Positions 25,988 to 32,803 of a stretch of 64,000 bases of DNA are shown here, one piece after another. The notes below the pieces were generated by a model. The model had not been told where the DNA came from. It searched no databases and saw nothing but the letters and a program-made list of their open reading frames with translations. A program made the translations under genes and the position numbers. Each line of letters opens with the position of its first letter. The stretch's first letter is position 1. The stretch comes from JAPOXK01 sp965220315 (GTDB lineage: Bacteria > Chloroflexota > Dehalococcoidia > Bin125). The stretch is taken from positions 372,001 through 436,000 of the forward strand of contig CBDCPP010000002.1 in assembly GCA_965220315.1 (NCBI GenBank), read 5' to 3'.

Positions 25988-28157
25988 CGGCGACGGGGTC
26001 TGCGACGCTTCCTGCACGCTGCGCGACGCCCTGCTGGCGGCGAACGCGGCCGAAGACGCCCGCGTCCACTTCGGCATCGGCGCCGGCCCCGTGCGCATCC
26101 TTCCCGTTCGCGCCCTCCCCACCATCACCGGCCCCGGCACGGTGATCGACGGCACGACCCAGCCGGGCTGGAGCGGCAACCCGATCGTCATGATCGACGG
26201 TGCGGTTGCGGGGGAGGCGAGCGGCCTTGTCTCCAGCGCGCCCCGGGTGGAGTTCCGCGGCCTGATCGTCGGCAACTTCGCCCATTACGGGCTGGCCGCC
26301 CGGGGCAGATCCGCGTCCGACAACCGCTTCCTGGGGAACTGGTTGGGGACGGACCCGTCCGGCCGGGCCGCGGCCCCCAACCGGCGGGGCGGCATCGGCG
26401 TGGTGGACGGCGCCGCAGGGGCGCTCGTGGGCGATAGCTGCAAGCGCTGCGGCAACCGGCTGGCGGGAAACAGTGCGCCCAGCCGCACAGGCCACGGGCT
26501 CGTGATCGCCGGGGCCGGGAGTTCGGCGGCGCGGGTTGTCAACAACACGATCGGGTTGGGAACCGACGGAGAAGCGCTGCCGAACGACGACGGCCTGCTG
26601 ATCGTCGACGGCGGCTGGGCCAACATCGGCGGGGCGGGTCCGAACGAGCGCAACCTGATCAGCGGCAACCGTGTGGCCGGGATCGAGCTGCGCGACGCCG
26701 GCAGAAAGACCATGCGGATCGAGGGCAACTGGATCGGGCTCGCGCCCGGCGGCACGGCGGCGCTTACGAACGATGTGGGCATCTTTATCCACGGCGGCCG
26801 GGGCGAAACGGCCCAAGTGATCGTGGGCGGGCTGCGGGCCGCCAGCCGCAATGTGATCAGCGGCAATCGCGTGGGCCTGGCGCTGGAGCGGGGCGCGCGC
26901 GCGATCGCCGTGATCGGCAACTGGATCGGCCTGAGCGCCGACGGCGCGGCGCCGTTGCCCAACAGTGAGGACGGGATCTCGGTGCTGCGCGGCACGCGCA
27001 ACATCAGCATCGGCGGCGCTACCGCAGCGCTGGGGAACTACATCGTGAGTGCGGCCAACGGCGTGGTGGTGGAGGGCGCGGCGGGCGTTTCCATTCAGGG
27101 CAACGGCATCGGCGTCATGCCGGACGGCGCGCTCGTGGGGAACCTGGCCGGGATCACGCTGCGCACCGGCGCTCGGGAGACGATCGTTCGTAGCAATCGC
27201 ATCGGTGGTAGCGCCGCCGCCGGTGTGCTCCTGCTGCATAGAAACACGGTGCGTAATCGCCTCAGCCGCAACCTCTTCCTTGGCAACGCGGGTATCGCCA
27301 TCGACCTCGGCGGCGATGGCCCCACGGTCAACGATCCCGGCGACGCCGATGCTGGACCCAACAGTCGACTCAACACGCCCGTCATCCTGGCCACGCGCCT
27401 CGGGCGCGTACGCGGCAGCGCGCCTCCCGGCGCCACGGTCGAGCTCTACGCCGTGGACGTGCCCGGCTTCCCCCAGGCCGACCAGAGCGGCTTCGGCCCC
27501 GGCGGCCGTTACCTGGGCGAGACGGTCGCGAACGCCGCCGGCGAGTGGTCGCTGGTGGCCGAGGTCCCGCTGGGCGCTCCCATCAGCGCCATCGCCATCG
27601 ACACGGCCGGCAACACCTCCGAGTTCTCAGCCAACTTCGTCGAGGAGAAGATCACCCTATCCCTGCAGGCCGGATTCACGCCCGTCGGTTGGTTCGGGGA
27701 AGCAGTGGAGCCGGCAGTGGCCTTCGAGCCGATCGCGCATCGCCTTGAAGCGGCCTACCGCTACGACTCCGTCGCCCGGCTCTGGCAGGTGTTCCGGCCC
27801 GCGCTTCCCTTCCTCAGTGATCTGGGGCAGCTGCGGAGCGGCGACGCGCTCTGGCTGCTGCTCTCGCCCGGTCCCCCGGTCGAATGGGCACAGCCCGCCA
27901 TGCTCCCCGCCGGCCGCGCGCTGCTTCTGGTCCCCGGCCCCAACTTTGTCACCTGGACCGGGCCGCCGCTCACGGTGGAGGAGGCGCTGGCGTCGCTCGC
28001 CGGACGGGTCTCCTTGGCGTACCGCTGGAATACGGAGCTTGGAGAATTCAACCTCGTCTTTTTGCCGATCCCCATTCCGGGCCTGGATGCGGTCCTCCAG
28101 CCCCGCGATGTCCTCTGGCTGCACATGACCGGCGCGGCCACTTGGCAGCAGCCCTGA
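25806..28157 (+). CDS. secreted parallel beta-helix protein with two divergent C-terminal domains (783 aa)
   Basis: Signal peptide (~1-44), then a CSLREA-type start (DGVCDASCTLRDALLAANAA) that usually introduces right-handed beta-helix proteins. From ~80 to 510 there are repeated N-x-I-x-G-N-x-I-G-L pectate-lyase-like coils (GNWIGLAPGG, NLISGNRVAG, GNWIGLSADG). A carboxypeptidase-regulatory-like beta domain follows (~530-610). The C-terminus carries two diverged island domains (~27652 and ~27905: LQAGFTPVGWFG ... GDALWLLL and LVPGPNFVTWTG ... VLWLHM). No catalytic residues were identified, so a binding or structural surface role is as likely as lyase activity. Confidence 0.82.
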   Translation: MRPLFTTLARLALFALIALVIALLIFLPLAATGGLPLFRTAAAQDGGGEAPIFVVTAAGDGGDGVCDASCTLRDALLAANAAEDARVHFGIGAGPVRILPVRALPTITGPGTVIDGTTQPGWSGNPIVMIDGAVAGEASGLVSSAPRVEFRGLIVGNFAHYGLAARGRSASDNRFLGNWLGTDPSGRAAAPNRRGGIGVVDGAAGALVGDSCKRCGNRLAGNSAPSRTGHGLVIAGAGSSAARVVNNTIGLGTDGEALPNDDGLLIVDGGWANIGGAGPNERNLISGNRVAGIELRDAGRKTMRIEGNWIGLAPGGTAALTNDVGIFIHGGRGETAQVIVGGLRAASRNVISGNRVGLALERGARAIAVIGNWIGLSADGAAPLPNSEDGISVLRGTRNISIGGATAALGNYIVSAANGVVVEGAAGVSIQGNGIGVMPDGALVGNLAGITLRTGARETIVRSNRIGGSAAAGVLLLHRNTVRNRLSRNLFLGNAGIAIDLGGDGPTVNDPGDADAGPNSRLNTPVILATRLGRVRGSAPPGATVELYAVDVPGFPQADQSGFGPGGRYLGETVANAAGEWSLVAEVPLGAPISAIAIDTAGNTSEFSANFVEEKITLSLQAGFTPVGWFGEAVEPAVAFEPIAHRLEAAYRYDSVARLWQVFRPALPFLSDLGQLRSGDALWLLLSPGPPVEWAQPAMLPAGRALLLVPGPNFVTWTGPPLTVEEALASLAGRVSLAYRWNTELGEFNLVFLPIPIPGLDAVLQPRDVLWLHMTGAATWQQP

Positions 28158-28170
28158 GCCTTCGCGGCCT

Positions 28171-28198
28171 TTGCTTTGATGCTGCTCTCTCCGATAAT
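28171..28198 (+). promoter_or_regulatory. possible sigma-70 promoter for tRNA-His and the micro-gene array
   Basis: TTGCTT and GATAAT are separated by 16 bases, about 80 bases before the tRNA. It is the only such pair between the preceding stop and the tRNA. Confidence 0.3.
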
Positions 28199-28281
28199 GA
28201 TCGCCTTAAGCGCGTCGCTCGATTGACCGGCTGCAAGGCCATCCCTAGCCTTGACGCGCTGCTGCGCGGTGGTCGACCGCG

Positions 28282-28355
28282 GTGGGCGTCGCCTAGAGGC
28301 CTAGGGCGCCAGGTTGTGGCCCTGGTATTCGTGGGTTCGAATCCCACCGTCCACC
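28282..28355 (+). tRNA. tRNA-His (anticodon GTG)
   Basis: All four arms fold: acceptor GTGGGCG/CGTCCAC, D arm, anticodon stem CCAGG/CCTGG with loop TTGTGGC (anticodon 28316-28318), and T arm GTGGG TTCGAAT CCCAC. The extra G-1 of tRNA-His is present at 28281 opposite C73 (28355), and CCA (28356-28358) is encoded. Confidence 0.95.
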
Positions 28356-28422
28356 CCAACCCGATCCGTTGGAGAGCGTCGGCAGTGATCGGAACGTGAT
28401 CGCAAGATGATTGGAGAACGTG

Positions 28423-28485
28423 ATGCCGTTTGAAGGTTTGATTCGCTTTGTGCGCAGTATAATCGGTCGCGTGCTGGGCCGCTAA
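28423..28485 (+). CDS. amphipathic peptide 1 (20 aa)
   Basis: MPFEGLIRFVRSIIGRVLGR, net charge about +3, no cysteine. GGAG lies six bases before the ATG. On a helical wheel (100 degrees per residue) Leu6, Ile7, Val10, Ile13, Ile14, Val17 and Leu18 cluster on one face and Arg8, Arg11 and Arg16 on the other. This is the profile of membrane-active peptides such as phenol-soluble modulins or leaderless bacteriocins. The resemblance is in physical properties, not sequence homology. Confidence 0.65.
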   Translation: MPFEGLIRFVRSIIGRVLGR

Positions 28486-28554
28486 AAGAGGTCGTTCGAT
28501 CCCGCCCGCTCCACCGGCGATCGGGGGATGTTCGGAAGGCGATTGGAGAAGGCG

Positions 28555-28617
28555 ATGCCATTTGCAGGTTTGATTCGCTTCGTGCGAGGCATTATCGGTC
28601 GCGTGCTGGGCCGCTAA
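28555..28617 (+). CDS. amphipathic peptide 2 (20 aa)
   Basis: MPFAGLIRFVRGIIGRVLGR, net charge about +4. It differs from peptide 1 at residues 4 (Glu to Ala) and 12 (Ser to Gly), while several codons have changed silently (CCG/CCA, TTT/TTC, CGC/CGA, ATA/ATT). The ribosome site is the same, GATTGGAGAAGGCG. Synonymous change with near-constant peptide sequence is the pattern of purifying selection. Confidence 0.68.
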   Translation: MPFAGLIRFVRGIIGRVLGR

Positions 28618-28686
28618 GCAGGTCGTTTGTCCCACGCGCTCCCCGCCGGAGCGCTGCCGACATCGGCAAGGTGATCGGAGAATGTG

Positions 28687-28764
28687 ATGCCGTGTTGTAA
28701 AGGCATGATTAGCTGCGTGCGGGGCATGATCGGACGCGTGATCAATCGCGTGCTGGGCCGCTAA
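28687..28764 (+). CDS. amphipathic peptide 3, Cys-containing (25 aa)
   Basis: It begins MPCCKGMISCVRGMIGRV and ends INRVLGR. Net charge is about +5, with three cysteines (3, 4 and 10) that could form a disulfide, bind metal or carry lipid. A heptad-like hydrophobic face runs Met7/Ile8, Val11, Met14/Ile15, Val18/Ile19, Val22/Leu23. The ribosome site is GATCGGAGAATGTG. It shares the IGRV and RVLGR blocks with peptides 1 and 2, with a five-residue expansion. Confidence 0.62.
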   Translation: MPCCKGMISCVRGMIGRVINRVLGR

Positions 28765-28835
28765 AGTAGACCCTTCGGTCCAGCCTGCTTCGCTGGAGAG
28801 CGATGCTGGCGATCGGAGCGTGACTGGAGATCGCG

Positions 28836-28904
28836 ATGCCACTTGCACTTGAGGGTGTGACTCGTTGGGTGCGCCGCTTCATCGAGCGATTGCCGCGCCG
28901 CTGA
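28836..28904 (+). CDS. amphipathic peptide 4 (22 aa)
   Basis: MPLALEGVTRWVRRFIER followed by LPRR; net charge about +4. Val8, Trp11, Val12, Phe15, Ile16 and Leu19 form one face and Arg10, Arg13, Arg14, Glu17 and Arg21 the opposite face. It has drifted furthest from the others in sequence but keeps the MP start, length, ribosome site (GACTGGAGATCGCG) and amphipathic design. Its stop lies nine bases before the GTG of the lipoprotein gene, so the two are probably co-translated. Confidence 0.6.
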   Translation: MPLALEGVTRWVRRFIERLPRR

Positions 28905-28913
28905 AGGTAGATA

Positions 28914-29477
28914 GTGTTCCCTAGGTGGGAACTCCGGCGGGCGCGGGGGGTGCTTGGGTGGGGCCTTCTGGCCCTGGGGATCGTCGCGATCGTGCTGCTG
29001 GTCGCTTGCGACCGTTCCGACGACGAGGAGCGCCTAGCCGCCCAGCGGCTCTTCCGCAACTACTTGGTGCAGGCCGACGACGCGGCCGCCGCCGATGTGC
29101 GCATCCAGGGCTTCGTCGACACTCTCCCACCCGACTTTCCCTTGCCCGACGGACTCGTACTGCTCGGCTCCGGATTCACGGATACGGAGACGGCCCGCGA
29201 GTTGATCGTGGGCTGGGAGTCCGATCGGAGGGCAGACGATCTCTACAACTTCTACCGCGAGGCGTTGGGTACCGAGCCTTGGTCCATCGACTCCGACCCG
29301 CGCGTCCTCGGCATCGATTTCATCCGCTTCACCGACGTGGACTCCCCGGCCTTTGAGGGCGAGCTGCGGATCGCGCAAGAGGGCGATCAGGCCGTGGTTG
29401 TCTTGATCGCTCGCGAGGAGTTCGGCGCCCCAGGCGAAGAGGACGTCCGCCCCGCGCCAACCGGCGCCGATCCCTAA
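28914..29477 (+). CDS. lipoprotein downstream of the peptide array (187 aa)
   Basis: A GTG start at 28914 follows GAAGG just after the last micro-gene stop. The N-terminus has Arg residues, a hydrophobic stretch (VLGWGLLALGIVAIVLLVA) and a lipobox LLVAC with Cys32. The mature domain of ~150 residues contains DFPLPDGLVLLGSGFTDTET and an alpha/beta pattern (ELIVGWESDRRADDLYNFYR), then an Asp/Pro-rich tail. It resembles small extracytoplasmic lipoproteins common in Chloroflexota, with no named function. Its placement makes it a candidate partner or immunity protein for the peptides; that is inference. Confidence 0.75.
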   Translation: MFPRWELRRARGVLGWGLLALGIVAIVLLVACDRSDDEERLAAQRLFRNYLVQADDAAAADVRIQGFVDTLPPDFPLPDGLVLLGSGFTDTETARELIVGWESDRRADDLYNFYREALGTEPWSIDSDPRVLGIDFIRFTDVDSPAFEGELRIAQEGDQAVVVLIAREEFGAPGEEDVRPAPTGADP

Positions 29478-29499
29478 GCGCCCGGTTGTGGGTTCCTGG

Positions 29500-30846
29500 T
29501 CAGTCGATCTGGCTGATCAGGAGCGCCGCCATGCCCAAGAAGAAGAAGAAGCCCATGATGTCCGTCACGGCTGTGACGACGATGCTGCTGCCCAGCGCCG
29601 GATCGGAGCGGAAGAGGCGCAGGCTGGTCGGCACTAGCACGCCCGCGATGCCGGCGATCAGCAGGTTCCCCAGCATCGCCACGCCGATCACGATCCCCAG
29701 GTAGAGGTTGTCCTGCCAGACACCCGCCAGCACGGCAACGAGCAGGCCCAGGGCGGCCCCGTTCAGGACGGCGATCGCGATCTCGCGCGGGAGCACCTCC
29801 CGCCATTGCCGGCGGTCGTACTCGCCCAGCGCCATGGCGCGCACCACGAGCGTGAGCGTTTGCGTGCCGGCGTTTCCTCCCAGCCCGGCCACGACCGGCA
29901 GGAAGATCGCCAGCGCCGCCACCCGCTCCAGCGTGTCCTCGAACACCGAGATCGTCGCGGCGGCGATGAAGACGGTGATGATGTTGAGAGTGAGCCAGGG
30001 CAGCCGCCGCCGTACGGATGGGACGACCGGGCCCATGAAGGACTCTTCCTCGTCCAGCCCCACCATGCGGAACATGTCCTCGGTGGCCTCCTGCTGCGCT
30101 ACATCGAGTAGCTCGTCCGCCGTCGTCACGCCGACGAGATGGCCGCTCCCGTCGACGACCGGTACCGCCCGCAGCCCGTAGTGTTGTAGCGTGCGCAGCA
30201 CTTCCTCTTGGTCGGTCTCGGCCGTGGTCGTGATGACGTTGATGTCCATTAGCTCGTGTAGCGAGCGCTCGGGCGCCGCCGTCAGAAGCTGACGCAGGTT
30301 CAGCACTCCCAGCAAGCGGGAGGCTTCATCGACCACGTATAGGTAGTAGGCGTCCCCTTCGGGAAGCTGCGTCGAGCGCATGTAGTCGATCGCTCCGGCC
30401 GCCGTCATCTCCGGCCGCAGCGCCATCACGTTCGGCGTCATGATGCCGCCGGCGCTCTCATCCGCGTGCGCCAGCAGCGGCTCCACCGCCGCCGTCTCCT
30501 GCATCGAGCCCAGGACGCCGAACGCCTCCTCCGGCGTCAGGTTGTGGAGCACGTCGGCGGCGGTTTCCGGCGGCGATGCATCGAGCGCCGCCGCCAGCGC
30601 GTCGACCGCGACCAGCCCGGCGACATCTACCCGCTCCTGCGCCGTCAAGTGCTCCAGCAACCCCGCCAATTGCTCCGGGCTGAAGCCTGCGATTAGCGTC
30701 CCGCGCGCCTCGTCGTCGAACTCACTGAGCACGTCGGCTTGGTCGGCGGGATGCAGCGCCAGCAGGTACTGCAGGGCGCCACTGAAGTCCTCCGCGTCGA
30801 CGCGCGCGGCCACTTCCCAGGCGGTGCTGCGAATCGTCTCCCGCAT
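29500..30846 (-). CDS. mgtE: MgtE-type magnesium transporter
   Basis: The ATG at 30846 gives 448 aa, the normal family length; a longer upstream frame is not expected in MgtE. Domain order is an N-terminal superhelical MgtE_N (~1-125), two CBS domains (~130-250, ending ...VGVTTADELLDVAQQEATED) and five membrane helices. The conserved loop P-V-V-A-G-L-G-G-N-A-G-T-Q lies in TM2 and the final helix is MGFFFFLGMAALLISQ. It passes Mg2+ down its gradient, gated by cytosolic Mg2+ through the CBS/N domains. I see no M-box riboswitch in the ~220 bases upstream. It is convergent with the lipoprotein gene. Confidence 0.93.
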   Translation of the reverse strand: MRETIRSTAWEVAARVDAEDFSGALQYLLALHPADQADVLSEFDDEARGTLIAGFSPEQLAGLLEHLTAQERVDVAGLVAVDALAAALDASPPETAADVLHNLTPEEAFGVLGSMQETAAVEPLLAHADESAGGIMTPNVMALRPEMTAAGAIDYMRSTQLPEGDAYYLYVVDEASRLLGVLNLRQLLTAAPERSLHELMDINVITTTAETDQEEVLRTLQHYGLRAVPVVDGSGHLVGVTTADELLDVAQQEATEDMFRMVGLDEEESFMGPVVPSVRRRLPWLTLNIITVFIAAATISVFEDTLERVAALAIFLPVVAGLGGNAGTQTLTLVVRAMALGEYDRRQWREVLPREIAIAVLNGAALGLLVAVLAGVWQDNLYLGIVIGVAMLGNLLIAGIAGVLVPTSLRLFRSDPALGSSIVVTAVTDIMGFFFFLGMAALLISQID

Positions 30847-31068
30847 GTACTCTGCCCTTCGTGGCCGTTCGTCTGTGAGCCCTACAAGCCCTGAGATACG
30901 CCCGTGAGCCTGGCCCAATCTCGCCGATCGGGATCCCTTGATGAGGATTGGCCGCGGCGCCGCGACTGAGCAATCAACGATAGGACAGAAGGTGGGCCGC
31001 GTTGGCCCAGACGTTAACCAAGCTGCGGCGCCCTGCACCGCCTCCTGCCCCTGTTAGACTGCTTGCGA

Positions 31069-31142
31069 GCGCCCGTAGCTCAGTGGATTAGAGCGTCAGA
31101 CTTCGAATCTGAAGGTCGGGGGTTCGAATCCCTCCGGGCGTG
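31069..31142 (+). tRNA. tRNA-Arg (anticodon TCG)
   Basis: Acceptor GCGCCCG/CGGGCGT (one G-T pair), D arm GCTC...GAGC, anticodon stem TCAGA/TCTGA with loop CTTCGAA (anticodon 31103-31105), and T arm GGGGG TTCGAAT CCCTC. CCA is encoded at 31143-31145. Confidence 0.94.
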
Positions 31143-31196
31143 CCAGGCCCGCCCCCTTCCCGAAACCGCGCCGCCTCCTGCAGGCAAAGGAGAGCC

Positions 31197-31757
31197 GTGT
31201 CCGCGTTCGACTGGCGTAAGTACCTCAAGTTTCGGTGCACCGGCTGCGGCAACTGCTGCCGCGGCACCGTGGTGCTGATCACCGACGACGACGTCAACCG
31301 CATCGTTCAGGGTACCGGCCGCGACCCCCGCGACTTCGTCCGCTTCTACGACGAGGAGCGCGTCGAGATCGCCAAATCCAGTCCCTGGTGGATTCGCCTG
31401 GACGCCAAGCGGGCCATCATGGCTTTGCGTTGGCAGCGGGGGCCGCGCTGCATCTTTCTCTCGGCGGACAATGACTGCACCATCTATGAACATCGGCCCG
31501 TCGTTTGCCGCGAGCACCCCTTCAACGTCAGCCTCTCGGAAAGCGGCGCGGTGCAACGCATGACCATCAACCGCGTGGTCGATTGTCCCCACGATTGGGA
31601 CGGGAACCTCACGCGCCGGGAGATCGGCCGCGTCGCGCGCTGGAATCAACGCCAAGCCGACGACTTCACTGAGAAGATCAAAACCTGGAACCGTGGCGTG
31701 AAGAGCCGCACCCGGCCGGGGTTCCTTCGTTTTCTGGGGCTCATTCCCGCCCGCTGA
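31197..31757 (+). CDS. YkgJ-family cysteine-cluster protein
   Basis: GTG at 31197 follows AAAGGAGAG. The 186-aa protein starts with a short lead into FRCTGCGNCCRGTVV, the C-x-x-C-x-x-C-C signature of the YkgJ/Fe-S-or-zinc cluster family. Later come a CIFLSADNDCTIYEHRPVVC motif and a DCPHDW motif that complete the cysteine set. The family is thought to bind a metal cluster; substrates are unknown. It begins 50 bases after tRNA-Arg and may share its transcript. Confidence 0.85.
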   Translation: MSAFDWRKYLKFRCTGCGNCCRGTVVLITDDDVNRIVQGTGRDPRDFVRFYDEERVEIAKSSPWWIRLDAKRAIMALRWQRGPRCIFLSADNDCTIYEHRPVVCREHPFNVSLSESGAVQRMTINRVVDCPHDWDGNLTRREIGRVARWNQRQADDFTEKIKTWNRGVKSRTRPGFLRFLGLIPAR

Positions 31758-31795
31758 CACTGTCTCCACCGTTCTTCCCCACGTTTTCTACCGGT

Positions 31796-31970
31796 AGGGA
31801 GTGCATATCCACACTTTTCCGCCCTCATGGAAATGACAGAAGAATGTTATTCATGTCCTCACTTGGTAAGAGATATTGAAATCGAATAGCGTGTATTAAA
31901 ATCACATTCTCTCTCTAATACGGTTTTTATCTCCGGTTAACGTTACTTATCTCATCTAAAGATGCTTCCC
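31796..31970. other. AT-rich island
   Basis: By my count 31861-31920 is about 30% G+C and 31801-31980 is about 38%, against roughly two thirds in the surroundings. No gene is visible. It lies directly upstream of the candidate structured RNA and could be its promoter or regulatory region, or a remnant of foreign DNA. Confidence 0.6.
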
Positions 31971-31974
31971 ACGC

Positions 31975-32390
31975 TTGCTAATGTTTGCAGTGACTTCGCC
32001 GGGCGGTAGTGTTCCCGTCCGAACGAAGCCCCGGGAGGGCAAGCGGTTCAGGGGGCGAGGAAGGCACTCCTCGCTTCGATCTCCTGGAAAAGTCGTGAAA
32101 GCGTCGGCTGCAGCCGCGATAGCGCCCAACGACGATCTGGAGAGATTGGCCGGTCCGATGCCCGGAGCCCGCGAGGGCTGAGAAAGTATCGGGCGCTCCT
32201 GAGAGCTTTGAGCGGCGGGGTGGAACCCGCCCAAGCGCCACTATCAGGCGCCCCAGCCGTAACCGGCCCTGCGCTTCGATGCGGATGCGTGTCTGATCCG
32301 TAACGAAGTGGAGGGACGGCCGGAAGTCCGCAAAACGAACCGTGTGGGGTGGCGCTCGGCCTTCGGGTTGGCCCCTTCGGTTCGTTTTTT
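31975..32390 (+). ncRNA. candidate structured RNA ending in a terminator
   Basis: About 415 bases with no credible protein but many nested complementary arms: CTTCG...CGAAG enclosing GGGCGG/CCGTCC (~31993-32029); GCGAGGA/TCCTCGC (~32055-32074); GGCGCT...AGCGCC enclosing GGCGGG/CCCGCC (~32188-32239); CTTCG...CGAAG enclosing CGGAT/ATCCG (~32275-32307). It ends in a strong terminator. I looked for tmRNA, RNase P RNA, SRP RNA and common riboswitch cores and found none convincing. It precedes rpsU, so it may be an independent RNA or a long leader with an attenuator. Confidence 0.4.
32332..32390 (+). terminator. rho-independent terminator
   Basis: Perfect arms AAAACGAACCG (32332-32342) and CGGTTCGTTTT (32378-32388) around a further GC-rich hairpin, ending TTTTTT. 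The T run is on the + strand. Confidence 0.8.
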
Positions 32391-32527
32391 GCGTCCGCGT
32401 CCGCGCCTGCTGAGTCGTCCGGAATTGTTCCGTCCTCGCCGTCGGTGCTAGGGTTGTGCGCGATCGGTTTCGTGCGGAGGCGGAAGTATATTGTCGGCTC
32501 ACCGCCGACCGATGGGAGAGCACGCAG

Positions 32528-32725
32528 GTGCTGCAAGTTACCCGCCGCGACGGCGAGGACTCCGAACAGCTCGTACGGCGCTTCAACAAGCTGGTGCAGC
32601 GCGACGGGGTCCTGCAAGAAGCCCGGCGTCGGCGGCATTTCATCTCCAATCGTGAGAAGGAGCGCCAGGCGCAACGCCGCGCCGCCCGCCGCCGCCGCCG
32701 CACCATCACCAAGCCCTCTCGCTAG
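32528..32725 (+). CDS. rpsU: 30S ribosomal protein bS21
   Basis: GTG at 32528 is preceded by GGGAGAG; the protein (65 aa) starts LQVTRRDGEDSEQLVRRFNK after the initiator. It has the classic bS21 body (NKLVQRDGVLQEARRRRHFI) and an Arg-rich tail. It belongs to the small ribosomal subunit, near the anti-Shine-Dalgarno region. A perfect hairpin GTCGGC/GCCGAC (32493-32509) sits just upstream of the ribosome site and could affect its translation. The longer frame starting at 32456 is rejected because family members begin where I have placed the start. Confidence 0.93.
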   Translation: MLQVTRRDGEDSEQLVRRFNKLVQRDGVLQEARRRRHFISNREKERQAQRRAARRRRRTITKPSR

Positions 32726-32803
32726 ACCGCCCTCTCGCTAGACCGCCTTCTCACTTTCCCTTCTTTTCGCCTGCGCCGTTCCCGTGCCGTAACGCGTTAC
32801 CCG

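Larger units (their letters stand above)
28404..28904 (+). repeat. tandem array of four micro-genes for cationic amphipathic peptides
   Basis: Four diverged units start at 28423, 28555, 28687 and 28836 (spacings 132, 132, 149). Each has a conserved ribosome site of the form GAnTGGAGAnnGnG directly before ATGCC(A/G) and a 20-25 codon peptide gene. Spacers of 69, 69 and 71 bases have diverged strongly. Hairpins occur in spacers 3 (28636-28654, GCGCTCC/GGAGCGC) and 4 (28779-28797, TCCAGC/GCTGGA). Conservation is concentrated in the ribosome site and the peptide, which argues for selection on protein products. The array lies between tRNA-His and a lipoprotein gene, all on one strand. Confidence 0.75.

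Noticed and set aside
28048..28848. 266-codon minus-strand frame over the peptide array with repeated ...LAAQHATDNAS... units
   Set aside because: The repeats are the reverse complement of the four micro-genes; it lacks a ribosome site and crosses the tRNA gene.
30847..31068. M-box riboswitch upstream of mgtE
   Set aside because: The expected conserved core and terminator-antiterminator arrangement are not visible.
31975..32390. tmRNA or RNase P RNA for the structured region
   Set aside because: No tRNA-like ends or tag ORF ending in LAA (an APNDDLERLAG frame is coincidental), and no GAGGAAAGUC / ACAGAA P4 pairing.
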